Shown piece after piece: positions 52,369 to 61,504 of a stretch of DNA of 61,504 nt. The notes beneath the pieces are model-generated. The model saw only the letters and a program-made list of their open reading frames with translations, did no database searches and was not told where the DNA came from. Both the position numbers and the translations under genes were made by a program. The number at the start of each line of letters is the position of its first letter. Positions within the stretch are counted from its first letter, which is position 1. This DNA is from DASQUP01 sp035641235 (GTDB lineage Bacteria > Actinomycetota > CADDZG01 > WHSQ01). The stretch spans positions 1-61,504 of the forward strand of contig DASQUP010000144.1 of assembly GCA_035641235.1 (NCBI GenBank), read 5' to 3'.

Positions 52369-53382
52369 ATGCGCGATTTCTCTCCGTCACTCCCAGAGTT
52401 GCGGACCGCTGTGGACGTCGAACTCCATCGCTTTCTCGACGATAGGTTCAAAGCAGTTCCCGATGCGGCCGACTTGATCGATGAGATCGCCCGCGTCATC
52501 TCGGCGGGTGGAAAGCGCCTGCGGCCGGCCTTTTGTTACTGGGGATTCAGGGCCGCGGGCGGACGCCACGGGCCGGCGATCGTGCGCGCCGCTGCGAGTC
52601 TCGAACTGCTTCACACATTTGCGATCGTCCACGACGACATCATGGATGACTCCGACGAGCGACGGGGGGAGCCGACCGTCCACGTCCGGCACGGTTTGGG
52701 TTTTGCCCTCCTGACCGGTGATCTGGCGTTGGTGCTGGCCGATGCGCTGTTTTTCTCCGCAGGCTTCGACCCAGCGGTGGTCTTGCGGGCATTTGGCGCC
52801 TATTCACTCATGCGGCAGGAGGTGATCGCCGGCCAACACCTCGACGTCAAACACGCCTCACGCATCGACATGTCGGAACAGGAAGCGCGGCACATAGCCG
52901 TTCTCAAGTCCGGCCGCTACTCGATCGAGAAGCCGCTCGTCATAGGTGCGCTGCTCGCCGATGCACCTGGAGGTCTGGTTGCCGGGTTGTCGGCGTTCGG
53001 GGACCCCCTCGGGGAGGCCTTTCAGCTTCGAGACGACCTTCTCGGGTCCTTCGGAGACCGCTCGAGCCTGGGTAAGCCGGTGGACTCCGATATCCGGGAG
53101 GGAAAACGAAATGTGCTCTTCGCCGCAACCGCTCGTCTTCTGAACGGGTCGGATCGAGAGTTCTTCGTCTCGCGCTGGGGGGCCGGGGAGTCGCTGACTG
53201 CAGACAACGTTCAGCATCTGCGTGATCTGGTGGAGCGTTCAGGTGCTCGCGCGGTCGCTGAGGAGATGCTTCGTGCTCGAGCAGACGAAGCGGCGAGCGC
53301 GATCGTGGGTTTGGATGTCGATGACCAAGCGCGCTCGGCGCTTCGAGCACTCGCCCACGAGGCGACGGACCGTGATTTTTGA
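52369..53382 (+). CDS. Polyprenyl diphosphate synthase
   Basis: 337 residues. Trans-prenyltransferase with the first Asp-rich motif IVHDDIMDDSDERRGEPT (about 86-103), GGKRLRP (about 45-51) and the second FQLRDDLLGSFGD. It condenses isopentenyl-PP onto an allylic primer. The residues before the first DDxxD do not decide chain length by eye; menaquinone side-chain or GGPP synthesis is plausible given ctaB and geranylgeranyl reductase nearby. Confidence 0.92.
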   Translation: MRDFSPSLPELRTAVDVELHRFLDDRFKAVPDAADLIDEIARVISAGGKRLRPAFCYWGFRAAGGRHGPAIVRAAASLELLHTFAIVHDDIMDDSDERRGEPTVHVRHGLGFALLTGDLALVLADALFFSAGFDPAVVLRAFGAYSLMRQEVIAGQHLDVKHASRIDMSEQEARHIAVLKSGRYSIEKPLVIGALLADAPGGLVAGLSAFGDPLGEAFQLRDDLLGSFGDRSSLGKPVDSDIREGKRNVLFAATARLLNGSDREFFVSRWGAGESLTADNVQHLRDLVERSGARAVAEEMLRARADEAASAIVGLDVDDQARSALRALAHEATDRDF

Positions 53383-53478
53383 TTGCGGCCGGGATGACTT
53401 GTGAGGGTTGTGCCGGTTACCGTTCCGGCCAGGTAGATTTCGACCATAGAAGCTGAGCACATAGGGGAGCGCAGGGGC

Positions 53479-54564
53479 TTGGATCCAGAGCAGATCTATC
53501 AGGAAGTGCTACAGGAAGAGCAGGGCAAGGGAAGCAGCTCGCCGGTCGCCGAGGGCCGCGCCAAGGCGGCGCGCCAGAGGGCCATCGAGGGGTCACCCCA
53601 TCCGAAGGAGCCGAAGTGGTGGCCTGGGTCCCAGCCGCAGTTCGAGGGCGGTGAGGCAGCGGCGCCGGCCGAGGCCCCCGCCGAAGAGGTAGTGGAGGCC
53701 GCTCCGGCGGCCGAGGAAGCTCCGGCCGAGGCTCCCGCTCCCGCCGCCGAGGCTCCCGCTCCCGCTGCCGAGGCACCGGCTCCCGCCGCCGAAGCACCCG
53801 CGGCGGAAGCACCCGCGGCGGAAGCACCCGCGGCGGCTGCACCCGCGGCGGCTGCGCCCGCCGAGGCCCCCGCCCCGGCGGCTCCTGCGGAGCAACCAGC
53901 TGAGGCCGCTCCGGCTGCTGCTGCTACGGTTCCTCCCGCCGAGACGGTTGGGGTGTCTCCGGGACAGCCCGGGGGAACGCGGCTCCGACCCGAGGACGCT
54001 GTGACACCGCAGGCGCAGTTCGACGGCCAGGCCGCGATGCGGGAGCGCCGCAAGATGATCGACGAGTTGGTGGCCACCGGCGTGCCGGCCGTAACGGCGG
54101 CCCGGGCCGGGCGAGAGCGGTCGCCGATGCTGTCGGTGCTGCTCCTTATCGTTCCGCTCGTCGCCGTTCTGATCCTTGTTGCGCAGTACGGGGACGGGGA
54201 GACTTCCGCAGGAGGCGGCGGAGGCGGCGGCGGTGAGAACGGCGAAGGCGGCGGTGGAGGCGGTGGTGGAGGCGGTGGTGGCCTCACCGTCACGGCAAGC
54301 AACGTTCAGTTCGACACCGACCGGATCGAGCTGACCGCCGGCGAGGAGACGGCCATCGAGTTCGTCAACGACGACCAGCTCGTGCACAACATCGCGATCT
54401 ATCCCGACCAGGCAGCGGCGGACAGCCAGAGCGATGCGCTCTTCGACGGCGAGGACATCACCGGGACGACGGTCACCTATCAAGTGCCGGCAATTGAGGC
54501 GGGCGAGTATCCGTTCCAGTGCGACACGCACCCGGCAATGAACGGCACGACGGTAGTGCAGTAG
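53479..54564 (+). CDS. Large membrane cupredoxin with Ala/Pro and Gly linkers
   Basis: 361 residues from TTG 53479. In order: residues 4-37 repeat the N-terminal module of the cytochrome b subunit at 30655 (QIYQEVLQEEQGKGSS, then RAKAARQRA); an Ala/Pro/Glu repeat (about 60-155, units of EAPAPAA); a juxtamembrane helix; one membrane helix (about 214-233); poly-Gly linkers (about 241-272); and a cupredoxin domain with His in LVHNIAIYPD and Cys, His, Met in FQCDTHPAMNG. The module would face the cytoplasm and the copper domain the outside. Likely electron carrier between complex III and caa3. Confidence 0.85.
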   Translation: MDPEQIYQEVLQEEQGKGSSSPVAEGRAKAARQRAIEGSPHPKEPKWWPGSQPQFEGGEAAAPAEAPAEEVVEAAPAAEEAPAEAPAPAAEAPAPAAEAPAPAAEAPAAEAPAAEAPAAAAPAAAAPAEAPAPAAPAEQPAEAAPAAAATVPPAETVGVSPGQPGGTRLRPEDAVTPQAQFDGQAAMRERRKMIDELVATGVPAVTAARAGRERSPMLSVLLLIVPLVAVLILVAQYGDGETSAGGGGGGGGENGEGGGGGGGGGGGGLTVTASNVQFDTDRIELTAGEETAIEFVNDDQLVHNIAIYPDQAAADSQSDALFDGEDITGTTVTYQVPAIEAGEYPFQCDTHPAMNGTTVVQ

Positions 54565-54567
54565 CAC

Positions 54568-54616
54568 CCCGGCGCGCCGAACACTCCCGGCGCGCCGACC
54601 ACTCCCGGCGCGCCGA
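54568..54616. repeat. 18-bp tandem repeat with GGCGCGCC, 2.7 copies
   Basis: Units start CCCGGCGCGCCGA at 54568, 54586 and 54604, with spacers ACACT and CCACT. Just after the cupredoxin stop and immediately before the 49-bp palindrome B. Confidence 0.85.
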
Positions 54617-54617
54617 A

Positions 54618-54666
54618 AACCTATGTACACCACACGACAATCCTTGTCGTTCTGTGTACACAGGTT
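54618..54666. repeat. 49-bp imperfect palindrome (type 3, copy B)
   Basis: Arms AACCTATGTACAC / GTGTACACAGGTT (one mismatch), 3+3 nt mismatched, inner ACGACAA / TTGTCGT with a TCC loop. Ends 3 bp from the stop of the leftward DUF559 gene. Copy C stands on the other side of that gene. Confidence 0.85.
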
Positions 54667-54669
54667 CGA

Positions 54670-55608
54670 TCAGAGCGTGCGTGCGAGGGCGCGCCGGAGC
54701 CGGTTGGCAACGCGATCGGGGTGGCGCTCGATTTCGCGAAGCGTCGTTTGGATGATGATCCATCCGAGGCTTGCGAACTCGCTGATGCGCGCGCGGTCCC
54801 GTTCGAACGCGGCTCTGCCCGAGTGCCATTCGAACGAGTCGGCCTCGATTCCCACAAGGACCTCCGGATAGGCGAAGTCCAGGCGAGCGGGTCCGTAGTC
54901 CGGAAGCGTCACCCAGTGCTGGAATACCGGCTGTGGGAAGCCGTAGCGCCGCCGCCACTCATTGACCAGCGTCTCGAGTTCGGTATCGGTCATCGCTCGA
55001 TCCGGATCGCGGTCGTCGAGGAACTCGTTGAGCAGAGTGAGCCCGGGCAGCCTCATGCTCCTCAATTCCTCGGCGCGCCGGCGAAAGGCAGCGGGGGAGG
55101 CCCCCCTTCGAAGCGCCTGATCGAAGGCCATCTCCGCGGTCCGGTTCTCAACCTGGCCACAGAGGTCAATGACGGTGCGGCAAAGACCAGTCGTGGGGAG
55201 GGAGCCGAGTCGGGTTACGTCTCGAGCCTCCAGGCTGCCGCACCTCCGGGCGATGATCTTGGATCCGGCTCGGCGGAGGTTTCGCGGGCTCGAGATCTCC
55301 GGAGGATCCCACCGTCCACCGGCGAGATCCCAAGCTGCGGCCGCGCAGCGCCCGTACACCACCGCCTCGGGGCCCCCGTACAGAACTGCCGCCATGGCCC
55401 GTTGTTCGCGGGTGGTTGGCGTCCCCGCCTGGCGGAAGACGGAGGGGTGGAGTACCTCCCACCGACCGGTTCGGATTCTGTAACGGATCATGCGGGGAGT
55501 CATCCCCGCCCTCTGTGCCTGCCTTTCGTGGATGACGCCGAACTGGGACCGCATGATTGCCACACACTCGGCTTCGGCCCGATGGTTGACTTCCGCGTCC
55601 AGGGACAT
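54670..55608 (-). CDS. AbiEi/DUF559-type protein (copy 2), palindrome-flanked
   Basis: 312 residues from the ATG at 55608. N-terminal AbiEi-like winged helix (FGVIHERQAQRAGMTPRMIR; GRWEVLHPSVFRQAG) and C-terminal DUF559 nuclease-like part (PARLDFAYPEVLVGIEADSF, then AAFERDRARISEFASLGWII). Same architecture as the gene at 34176, but the sequences are far apart. Inserted between the cupredoxin gene and the geranylgeranyl reductase-nuo operon, with a 49-bp palindrome on each side. Confidence 0.78.
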   Translation of the reverse strand: MSLDAEVNHRAEAECVAIMRSQFGVIHERQAQRAGMTPRMIRYRIRTGRWEVLHPSVFRQAGTPTTREQRAMAAVLYGGPEAVVYGRCAAAAWDLAGGRWDPPEISSPRNLRRAGSKIIARRCGSLEARDVTRLGSLPTTGLCRTVIDLCGQVENRTAEMAFDQALRRGASPAAFRRRAEELRSMRLPGLTLLNEFLDDRDPDRAMTDTELETLVNEWRRRYGFPQPVFQHWVTLPDYGPARLDFAYPEVLVGIEADSFEWHSGRAAFERDRARISEFASLGWIIIQTTLREIERHPDRVANRLRRALARTL

Positions 55609-55684
55609 TGGGTGATCAAGCCACGCAACCGAACCTCGAGCTGTGGCGCGCGCCACTTTTTCGGAAAAAATCCTCGGTCCGCCA

Positions 55685-55733
55685 GACCTGTGTACACAAA
55701 CCGACAATCCTTGTCGTCCTGTGTACGCAGGTC
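55685..55733. repeat. 49-bp imperfect palindrome (type 3, copy C)
   Basis: Arms GACCTGTGTACAC / GTGTACGCAGGTC (one mismatch), 4+4 nt mismatched, inner CGACAA / TTGTCG with a TCC loop. Differs from copy B mainly at compensating or spacer positions. GGCGCGCGCC palindromes lie on both sides (55646 and 55737). Confidence 0.85.
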
Positions 55734-55792
55734 GCGGCGCGCGCCGGGCGCGTCCAGGTGAGCTTTGGTACTAAACTCGCTCTCGCAGGGGC

Positions 55793-55810
55793 TCGTGAAA
55801 ATTTTCACAA
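55793..55810. promoter_or_regulatory. Rex-type operator upstream of geranylgeranyl reductase-nuo
   Basis: TCGTGAAAATTTTCACAA matches the Rex consensus TTGTGAAN4TTCACAA at all defined positions but one. It contains a 14-bp perfect palindrome GTGAAAATTTTCAC and lies 47 bp before the GTG start. Confidence 0.75.
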
Positions 55811-55856
55811 GCGGGCAGCTCGCTCGACCGACTCGAACTTGGAGGGGCGCGAGGAC

Positions 55857-57089
55857 GTGTCAATCGAAGTCGACGTTGCGGTCGTTGGTGGTGGACCGGC
55901 CGGCGCCGCCGCGGCGCAATACCTGGCGACGCGCGGGCACTCCGTCATCGTCTGCGAGAAGAAGACCTTCCCTCGCGAGAAGACGTGCGGCGACGGCTTG
56001 ACCCCCAGGGCGGTAAAGACCCTCGACGAGATGGGACTCGGCCGCGAACTCGCCGAGTGGGAGCGCGTCCGGGGTCTGCGGGTCCACGCCGCCGGCCGCA
56101 CCCTGGAGCTCGAGTTTCCAGAACTCGACGACTGGTGCGACTACGGGCTGGTAAAACCACGCAAGGACCTCGACAAGATCGTCCTGGACAATGCCGAACG
56201 CGCCGGAGCAAAGGTGCTGTACGGCACGCAGGTCACCGAGCCCCTGTTCCATAAAGGCGTCCTCACAGGCCTCCGTGCCAAACGGAACGACGATGTCGAA
56301 GAGATCAACTCCACCTTCGTGGTGTGTGCCGAGGGCGCCGCGACCAAGTTCGCCCGGTCGCTCGGGCGCGACCGCAACGAGAAGTACCCGATGGGACTTG
56401 CCGTGCGGCAGTACTTCAACTCGCCAATGGAGCACTCGGGATGGTTCGAGGCATACCTCGACATCCGGACCGGCCCCGAAGCGGTCCCCGGATACGGATG
56501 GGTCTTCCCCGTCGGGGACGGAACCGTCAACGCCGGCGTCGGGCTCCTCTCGACGTACGGAGGATGGCGCTCGGTCAATCTCCACCACCTGCAAAACGGA
56601 TTCATCGAGCAGCTCCCGAAAGACTGGGAGGTCAACACCGAAACGGTCGCGTCCCGCCCCCGCGGTGGCCGCCTCTTCATGGGAGGGAGCGTGTGGCCCC
56701 CGCACGGCCCCGGATTCCTGATCGCCGGTGACGCAGCCGGAATGATCAACCCGTGTAACGGCGAGGGCATTGCGTACGGATACGAAACCGGACGAATGGC
56801 GGGGCGCCACATCGACGAGGCTCTGCGAAACGGCCGCAGCCCCTCTCTGGTCGACTACACGGATGAACTCAAGCAGCAGTACGGCCCCTACTACCGCTTG
56901 GGGCGGCGCTTCGTGAAGCTCATCGGGTACCCCACGATCATGGAGAAGCTCGTGTCCGCGGGCATGCGATCGAAGGCCGTCATGAGCTTTGCTCTGACAC
57001 TCCTTGCGAACCTTGAGGACTCGCGCGTCGACAACGTGGAACAGAGAGGATTCTGGTTCCTTAAGAAGCTGGCGGAGTTGAAGCCGTGA
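55857..57089 (+). CDS. Geranylgeranyl reductase family flavoprotein
   Basis: 410 residues from the GTG at 55857. FAD Rossmann motif VVGGGPAGAAAA (about 8-19), EKKTFPREKTCGDGLTPRA (active-site region with the family's CGDGL), YGWVFPVGDGTVNAGVG and GDAAGMINPCNGEGIAYG. The family saturates prenyl chains of lipids or menaquinone. First gene of the nuo operon (4-bp overlap with nuoA), as in other actinobacteria, so it probably saturates the quinone used by complex I. Confidence 0.9.
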   Translation: MSIEVDVAVVGGGPAGAAAAQYLATRGHSVIVCEKKTFPREKTCGDGLTPRAVKTLDEMGLGRELAEWERVRGLRVHAAGRTLELEFPELDDWCDYGLVKPRKDLDKIVLDNAERAGAKVLYGTQVTEPLFHKGVLTGLRAKRNDDVEEINSTFVVCAEGAATKFARSLGRDRNEKYPMGLAVRQYFNSPMEHSGWFEAYLDIRTGPEAVPGYGWVFPVGDGTVNAGVGLLSTYGGWRSVNLHHLQNGFIEQLPKDWEVNTETVASRPRGGRLFMGGSVWPPHGPGFLIAGDAAGMINPCNGEGIAYGYETGRMAGRHIDEALRNGRSPSLVDYTDELKQQYGPYYRLGRRFVKLIGYPTIMEKLVSAGMRSKAVMSFALTLLANLEDSRVDNVEQRGFWFLKKLAELKP

Positions 57090-57457
57090 CGCTGCCGGCC
57101 TATCTTCCGATTCTCTTTCTAGTCGTACTCTCGACGCTGTTCGCCGTCCTGTCGATGCTCGTCGCGGCGCGCCTATCACCTAAGAAGTGGACGAGTTCCA
57201 AGCTCGACCCCTACGAGTGCGGGATCGTGCCGGACGAGAGCACCGCGACCGAGCGCGAGCGGTTCCCGGTCAAGTTCTATTTGATAGCGATGCTGTTCAT
57301 CATCTTCGACATCGAGACGGTGTTCCTCTACCCGTGGGCAGTTGCCTACGACGAGCTCGCGCTGTTCGGCCTCTACGAGATGCTTGCATTCATCGGCATC
57401 CTCGTGGCCGCGTATGCGTACGTGTGGAAACGAGGAGGCCTCGAGTGGGCGGAGTGA
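57086..57457 (+). CDS. nuoA: NADH-quinone oxidoreductase subunit A
   Basis: 123 residues, three helices. LDPYECGIVPDESTATERE (about 40-58) and the KFYLIAMLFIIFDIETVFLYPW block are the NuoA signature, with the membrane Asp and Glu near the quinone channel. GTG 57086 overlaps the previous stop. Confidence 0.96.
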   Translation: MTLPAYLPILFLVVLSTLFAVLSMLVAARLSPKKWTSSKLDPYECGIVPDESTATERERFPVKFYLIAMLFIIFDIETVFLYPWAVAYDELALFGLYEMLAFIGILVAAYAYVWKRGGLEWAE

Positions 57458-57936
57458 GCGACACAATCGGGGCGAACTTCGTGACCGCGCAGCTCGACAA
57501 GGTCGTGAACTGGGCGCGCAAGTCCTCGCTGTGGCCGGTTACCTTCGGGCTTGCCTGCTGCGCCATCGAGATGATGGCCACAACGATGCCTCGCCACGAC
57601 CTTGCACGTTTCGGCATGGAGGCTTTCAGGGCATCGCCGCGGCAGGCCGACTTGATGATCGTCGCCGGCCGCGTGTCGCAGAAGATGGCTCCGGTTCTCC
57701 GTCAGATCTACGACCAGATGACAGAACCCAAATGGGTCATCTCTATGGGTGCGTGTGCTTCAACGGGGGGCGTGTTCAACAACTACGCATTGGTTCAGGG
57801 GGTCGACCAGATCGTTCCGGTCGACATCTATGTCCCGGGTTGCCCGCCGCGTCCGGAGATGCTGATCGACGGAATCATGTTGCTGCACGAGCGCATCAAA
57901 CGCGGCGAGTACCAGTCCGGCAGGGTATCGGCATGA
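57445..57936 (+). CDS. nuoB: NADH-quinone oxidoreductase subunit B
   Basis: 163 residues from GTG 57445, 7 nt after AGGAGG (another GTG at 57454 is possible). Terminal N2 cluster ligands: the tandem Cys in FGLACCAIEMM, Cys in ISMGACASTGG and Cys in YVPGCPPRPEM. N2 passes electrons to quinone. Overlaps nuoA. Confidence 0.96.
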   Translation: MGGVSDTIGANFVTAQLDKVVNWARKSSLWPVTFGLACCAIEMMATTMPRHDLARFGMEAFRASPRQADLMIVAGRVSQKMAPVLRQIYDQMTEPKWVISMGACASTGGVFNNYALVQGVDQIVPVDIYVPGCPPRPEMLIDGIMLLHERIKRGEYQSGRVSA

Positions 57937-57952
57937 GGACGGGCCTCGGCTA

Positions 57953-58465
57953 GTGGGAACGACCTGGCTGCAGGCCGACGAATGGCTTGAGCGCGCCCGC
58001 GCCCTTGCGGACGAGGGCTGGGAAGTGCGCGACCTCGCAGGCGTCGACACATCGGGCCTTGAGGGATTCGAAAGCCGGTTCGAGATCGTGCTCCAGATGC
58101 TGCACGCGGAGCGCAAGGAGCGAGCGACTCTTCACGTGACGGCGACGGGCGATCCTCCCACCATTCCCTCTGTCGTGGACCTCTGGCCGACAACCAACTT
58201 CATGGAGCGCGAGGCGTACGACATGTTCGGCATCGTTTTCGAGGGGCATCCCAACCTCACGCGCATCCTCATGCCCGATGAGTGGGAAGGTCACCCGCTG
58301 CGCAAGGATTACGGAGTCGGCAAGGTGCCGGTCGAGTTCAGACCCCAACCTTTCCTGCAGATCGAGACTCCGGGCCAGGCACCCAGCTCCGAGGATGCCC
58401 GCCGCGAGGTAGATCGCCTCGGACAGGCAGTCCCCGTGCCCGAATCGGGGCCGGAGCAACGATGA
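57953..58465 (+). CDS. nuoC: NADH-quinone oxidoreductase subunit C
   Basis: 170 residues, GTG start. 30-kDa subunit signature EREAYDMFGIVFEGHPNLTR, then RILMPDEWEGHPLRKDYG (about 81-118). Separate from nuoD, not fused. Overlaps nuoD (ATGA). Confidence 0.95.
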   Translation: MGTTWLQADEWLERARALADEGWEVRDLAGVDTSGLEGFESRFEIVLQMLHAERKERATLHVTATGDPPTIPSVVDLWPTTNFMEREAYDMFGIVFEGHPNLTRILMPDEWEGHPLRKDYGVGKVPVEFRPQPFLQIETPGQAPSSEDARREVDRLGQAVPVPESGPEQR

Positions 58466-59703
58466 GTAAAACCCAAGCGGTGGTCGAGGCCGTAGAGGCC
58501 AAAGGTCACGGCGCGTTCGTCGAGTCGTACGACGAACTCGAGGAGCGCATGGTCATCAACATGGGTCCCGTCCACCCGGCCACCCACGGTGTCCTTCGGC
58601 TTCTGCTCGAGCTCGACGCCGAGACCGTCCTCGATTGCCGGCCCATCATCGGCTACCTCCACACGGGGATGGAGAAGGAGTGCGAGGACCAGAACTGGCG
58701 CGGCGCGGTAACCATCGTTACGCGTATGGACTACCTGGCGCCGTTCTTCAACGAGCAGGCGTATTCGTTAGCCGTTGAAGAACTCCTCGGAATTGAGGTC
58801 CCCGAGCGGGGTCAGTACATCCGCATGCTGATGACGGAGCTCAATCGCTTGTCGTCCCACGTCGTGTGGTTCGGAACGCAAGGTCTCGACATGGGCGCAA
58901 TGTCGGCGATGTTTTATGGGTTCCGAGAGCGCGAGCTGATTCTTGATTTCTACGAGATGGTCAGCGGACTCCGGATGAACCACAACTACATCATGCCGGG
59001 AGGCGTCTGGGAGGACCTCCCCGATGGATGGGAGAAGGTCATCGAGGACATCCTCGATGTGCTTCCACCGCGCGTGCGTGAATACGAGGAGCTCCTGAGT
59101 CTCAATCCGATATTCCTGGAACGGACGAACGGGGTCGGCGCAATCTCCAAGGAGGAGGCTCTGGCTCTCGGCGCGACGGGACCCATCGCCAGGGCGGCGG
59201 GAGTCGATTGGGATCTGCGGCGCGACATGCCGTACGAGGCCTACTCGGACCTCGAGTTCGACGTACCGGTTGAAACCGCCGGGGACGTCTACGCGCGCTA
59301 CAAGGTGCGGATGGTGGAGATGCACGAGTCGCTTCGGTTGATTCGGCAGATCGTCGACCGTATGCCCTCCGGCGACTACAAGAACATGGACCCGAAGCTG
59401 ACGCCGCCTCCGCGCGCCGAACTCAACCGGTCGATGGAGGCGGTCATCCATCACTTCAAACTCGTGACCCAGGGGTACACGGTTCCGCCGGGCGAGACCT
59501 ATGCAGCAGTGGAGTCGCCTCGCGGCGAGCTCGGCGTCTACGCGATCTCCGACGGTGGGACGAGTCCCTACCGCGTGCACGTGCGCGACCCCTCGTTCGT
59601 GAACCTGCAGGCGCTTCCGACGATGGTCAAGGGGCAGCTCGTCGCCGATCTGATTGCGTCGATCGCATCGATCGATCCCATCCTCGGTGGTGTGGACCGA
59701 TGA
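58462..59703 (+). CDS. nuoD: NADH-quinone oxidoreductase subunit D
   Basis: 413 residues from ATG 58462. 49-kDa subunit with MGPVHPATHGVLRLLLELD (about 34-52, quinone-site His), YLHTGMEKECED, MDYLAPFFNEQAYSLAVEEL and the C-terminal DPILGGVDR. With NuoB it forms the quinone-binding site. Overlaps nuoE. Confidence 0.96.
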   Translation: MSKTQAVVEAVEAKGHGAFVESYDELEERMVINMGPVHPATHGVLRLLLELDAETVLDCRPIIGYLHTGMEKECEDQNWRGAVTIVTRMDYLAPFFNEQAYSLAVEELLGIEVPERGQYIRMLMTELNRLSSHVVWFGTQGLDMGAMSAMFYGFRERELILDFYEMVSGLRMNHNYIMPGGVWEDLPDGWEKVIEDILDVLPPRVREYEELLSLNPIFLERTNGVGAISKEEALALGATGPIARAAGVDWDLRRDMPYEAYSDLEFDVPVETAGDVYARYKVRMVEMHESLRLIRQIVDRMPSGDYKNMDPKLTPPPRAELNRSMEAVIHHFKLVTQGYTVPPGETYAAVESPRGELGVYAISDGGTSPYRVHVRDPSFVNLQALPTMVKGQLVADLIASIASIDPILGGVDR

Positions 59704-60399
59704 CACACGGCAACGGATCGCAGGCCCCCGTTCTCAACGACGACCTTCGCGACGTCGCCCAGCGCCTCATAGCGCGATACCCCAACAAACGATCGGCCGT
59801 TCTGCCTCTGCTGTTCCTGGTCCAGTCCGTTGAGGGTTACGTGACGGAGGCCGGAATGAGGGAGGTGGCCGGCCTTCTCGGCCTGACCTCTGCTCAGGTT
59901 CTCGCCGCCGCGAGCTTCTACACCATGCTCAAGAAGAAACCTCAGGGCGAATACCTCGTGTCGGTGTGTCGCAACGTCTCGTGCACCCACCGTGGGGCGC
60001 GCAAGCTCATCCCTGCCCTCGAGGAACATCTCGGCGTAGAGACCGGCGGGACGACGGCCGATGGAAAGTTTTCGCTCGAAACGGCCGAGTGCCTTGCCAC
60101 GTGCGACGGCGCCCCGGCCATCCAGGTCAACTACGAGGACTTCTACAACGTGACGCCGGAGCTGGCCGTCGAGATCTGTGAGCGTCTGGCGCGCGGTGAA
60201 GAAGTTCGGGGAGAGCGCGGCGATCCCGTGTTGACCTCGAAGGAGATCAGCTACCAGACGGCCACGACCGGGGTCCGCATTCCGTCGGGCGAGGTGGCTC
60301 CCGAACGGACCATCGGCGGGGAATCGCCGAGAGCCGACACGGCCCCCGGATTCAGGCCGAAGGAGCCCGGCACCGACGGCGAAGGAAACGGAGCCGCAA

Positions 60400-60407
<8 letters not shown>
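59700..60407 (+). CDS. nuoE: NADH-quinone oxidoreductase subunit E
   Basis: 235 residues. 24-kDa thioredoxin-like [2Fe-2S] subunit (N1a): Cys in VSVCRNVSCTHRGA (C-x4-C) and ECLATCDGAPAIQV (C-x3-C). After about 170 a hydrophilic, Gly/Glu/Pro-rich tail of about 65 residues is added, longer than usual. Overlaps nuoF by 8 bp. Confidence 0.95.

Positions 60408-61504
<1,097 letters not shown>

Noticed and set aside
53499..54302. Leftward Ala/Ser/Pro-rich frame opposite the cupredoxin
   Set aside because: Mirror image of the repetitive linker sequence.
54618..55733. Integron attC sites
   Set aside because: Length and hairpin shape are similar, but the conserved RYYYAAC/GTTRRRY ends and an integrase gene are absent and the inverted repeats are too symmetric.

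Overview
The window is a high-GC chromosomal segment from an actinobacterium. WhiB, MarP, a bS22-type ribosomal micro-protein, a mycothiol-type glycosyltransferase (MshA-like), a BldC-like/excisionase-type HTH and Rex linked to hemACD all point there. A proton-pumping respiratory chain with a System I (Ccm) cytochrome c maturation cluster is unusual for Streptomyces or Mycobacterium and suggests a deep-branching, possibly uncultured lineage. No rRNA, tRNA, CRISPR array, transposase or phage gene was seen.

Layout. 0.3-12.9 kb: mshA-like glycosyltransferase, a gene-poor stretch with a probable structured RNA, proline dehydrogenase divergent from proC, a GNAT acetyltransferase, an MFS remnant, aldehyde dehydrogenase, AcuC-type deacetylase, a MarP-like membrane protease, a membrane cupredoxin, an SDR and two small enzymes. 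13-19.3 kb: a conserved actinobacterial block (HTH, Clp1-like kinase, bS22, WhiB, SAM hydrolase, epimerase, acyltransferase, then a TIM-barrel protein and a lone receiver domain on the other strand). 19.5-27.8 kb: Crp-family regulator, TlpA-CcdA, then rex-hemA-hemC-hemD-hemB-hemL behind a Rex operator. 27.9-33.1 kb: a leftward operon for a b6f-type quinol oxidoreductase that includes a two-cluster ferredoxin and small membrane subunits. 33.2-42.4 kb: a leftward ccm cluster (ccmD, C, B, A, two accessory genes, ccmH, F, E), interrupted by a DUF559-type gene, plus a second COX3 and a TlpA. 42.5-53.4 kb: caa3-type oxidase (COX2 fused to cytochrome c, COX1, COX3, COX4), two CtaG proteins around a cupredoxin, a baeRF-family protein, heme O/A synthases and a polyprenyl synthase. 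53.5-61.5 kb: a large cupredoxin, a palindrome-flanked DUF559 gene, then geranylgeranyl reductase and nuoA-F (nuoF runs off the end) behind a near-perfect Rex site.

How they fit: the segment makes heme (hem genes), modifies it (ctaA, ctaB), exports and attaches it to c-type cytochromes (ccm, ccdA, TlpA), and builds complex I, a b6f-like complex and a caa3 oxidase. Three membrane cupredoxins are plausible electron carriers. Rex (NADH/NAD+ sensor) probably ties heme synthesis and complex I together.

Unexplained structure: a set of imperfect palindromes of nearly constant length (49 or 51 bp) lies mostly in intergenic gaps. The palindrome GGCGCGCC occurs at least 37 times by hand count. Two DUF559/AbiEi-type genes sit next to palindromes, one inside the ccm cluster. 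A promoter-led stem structure near 1.75-1.88 kb may be an undescribed RNA.
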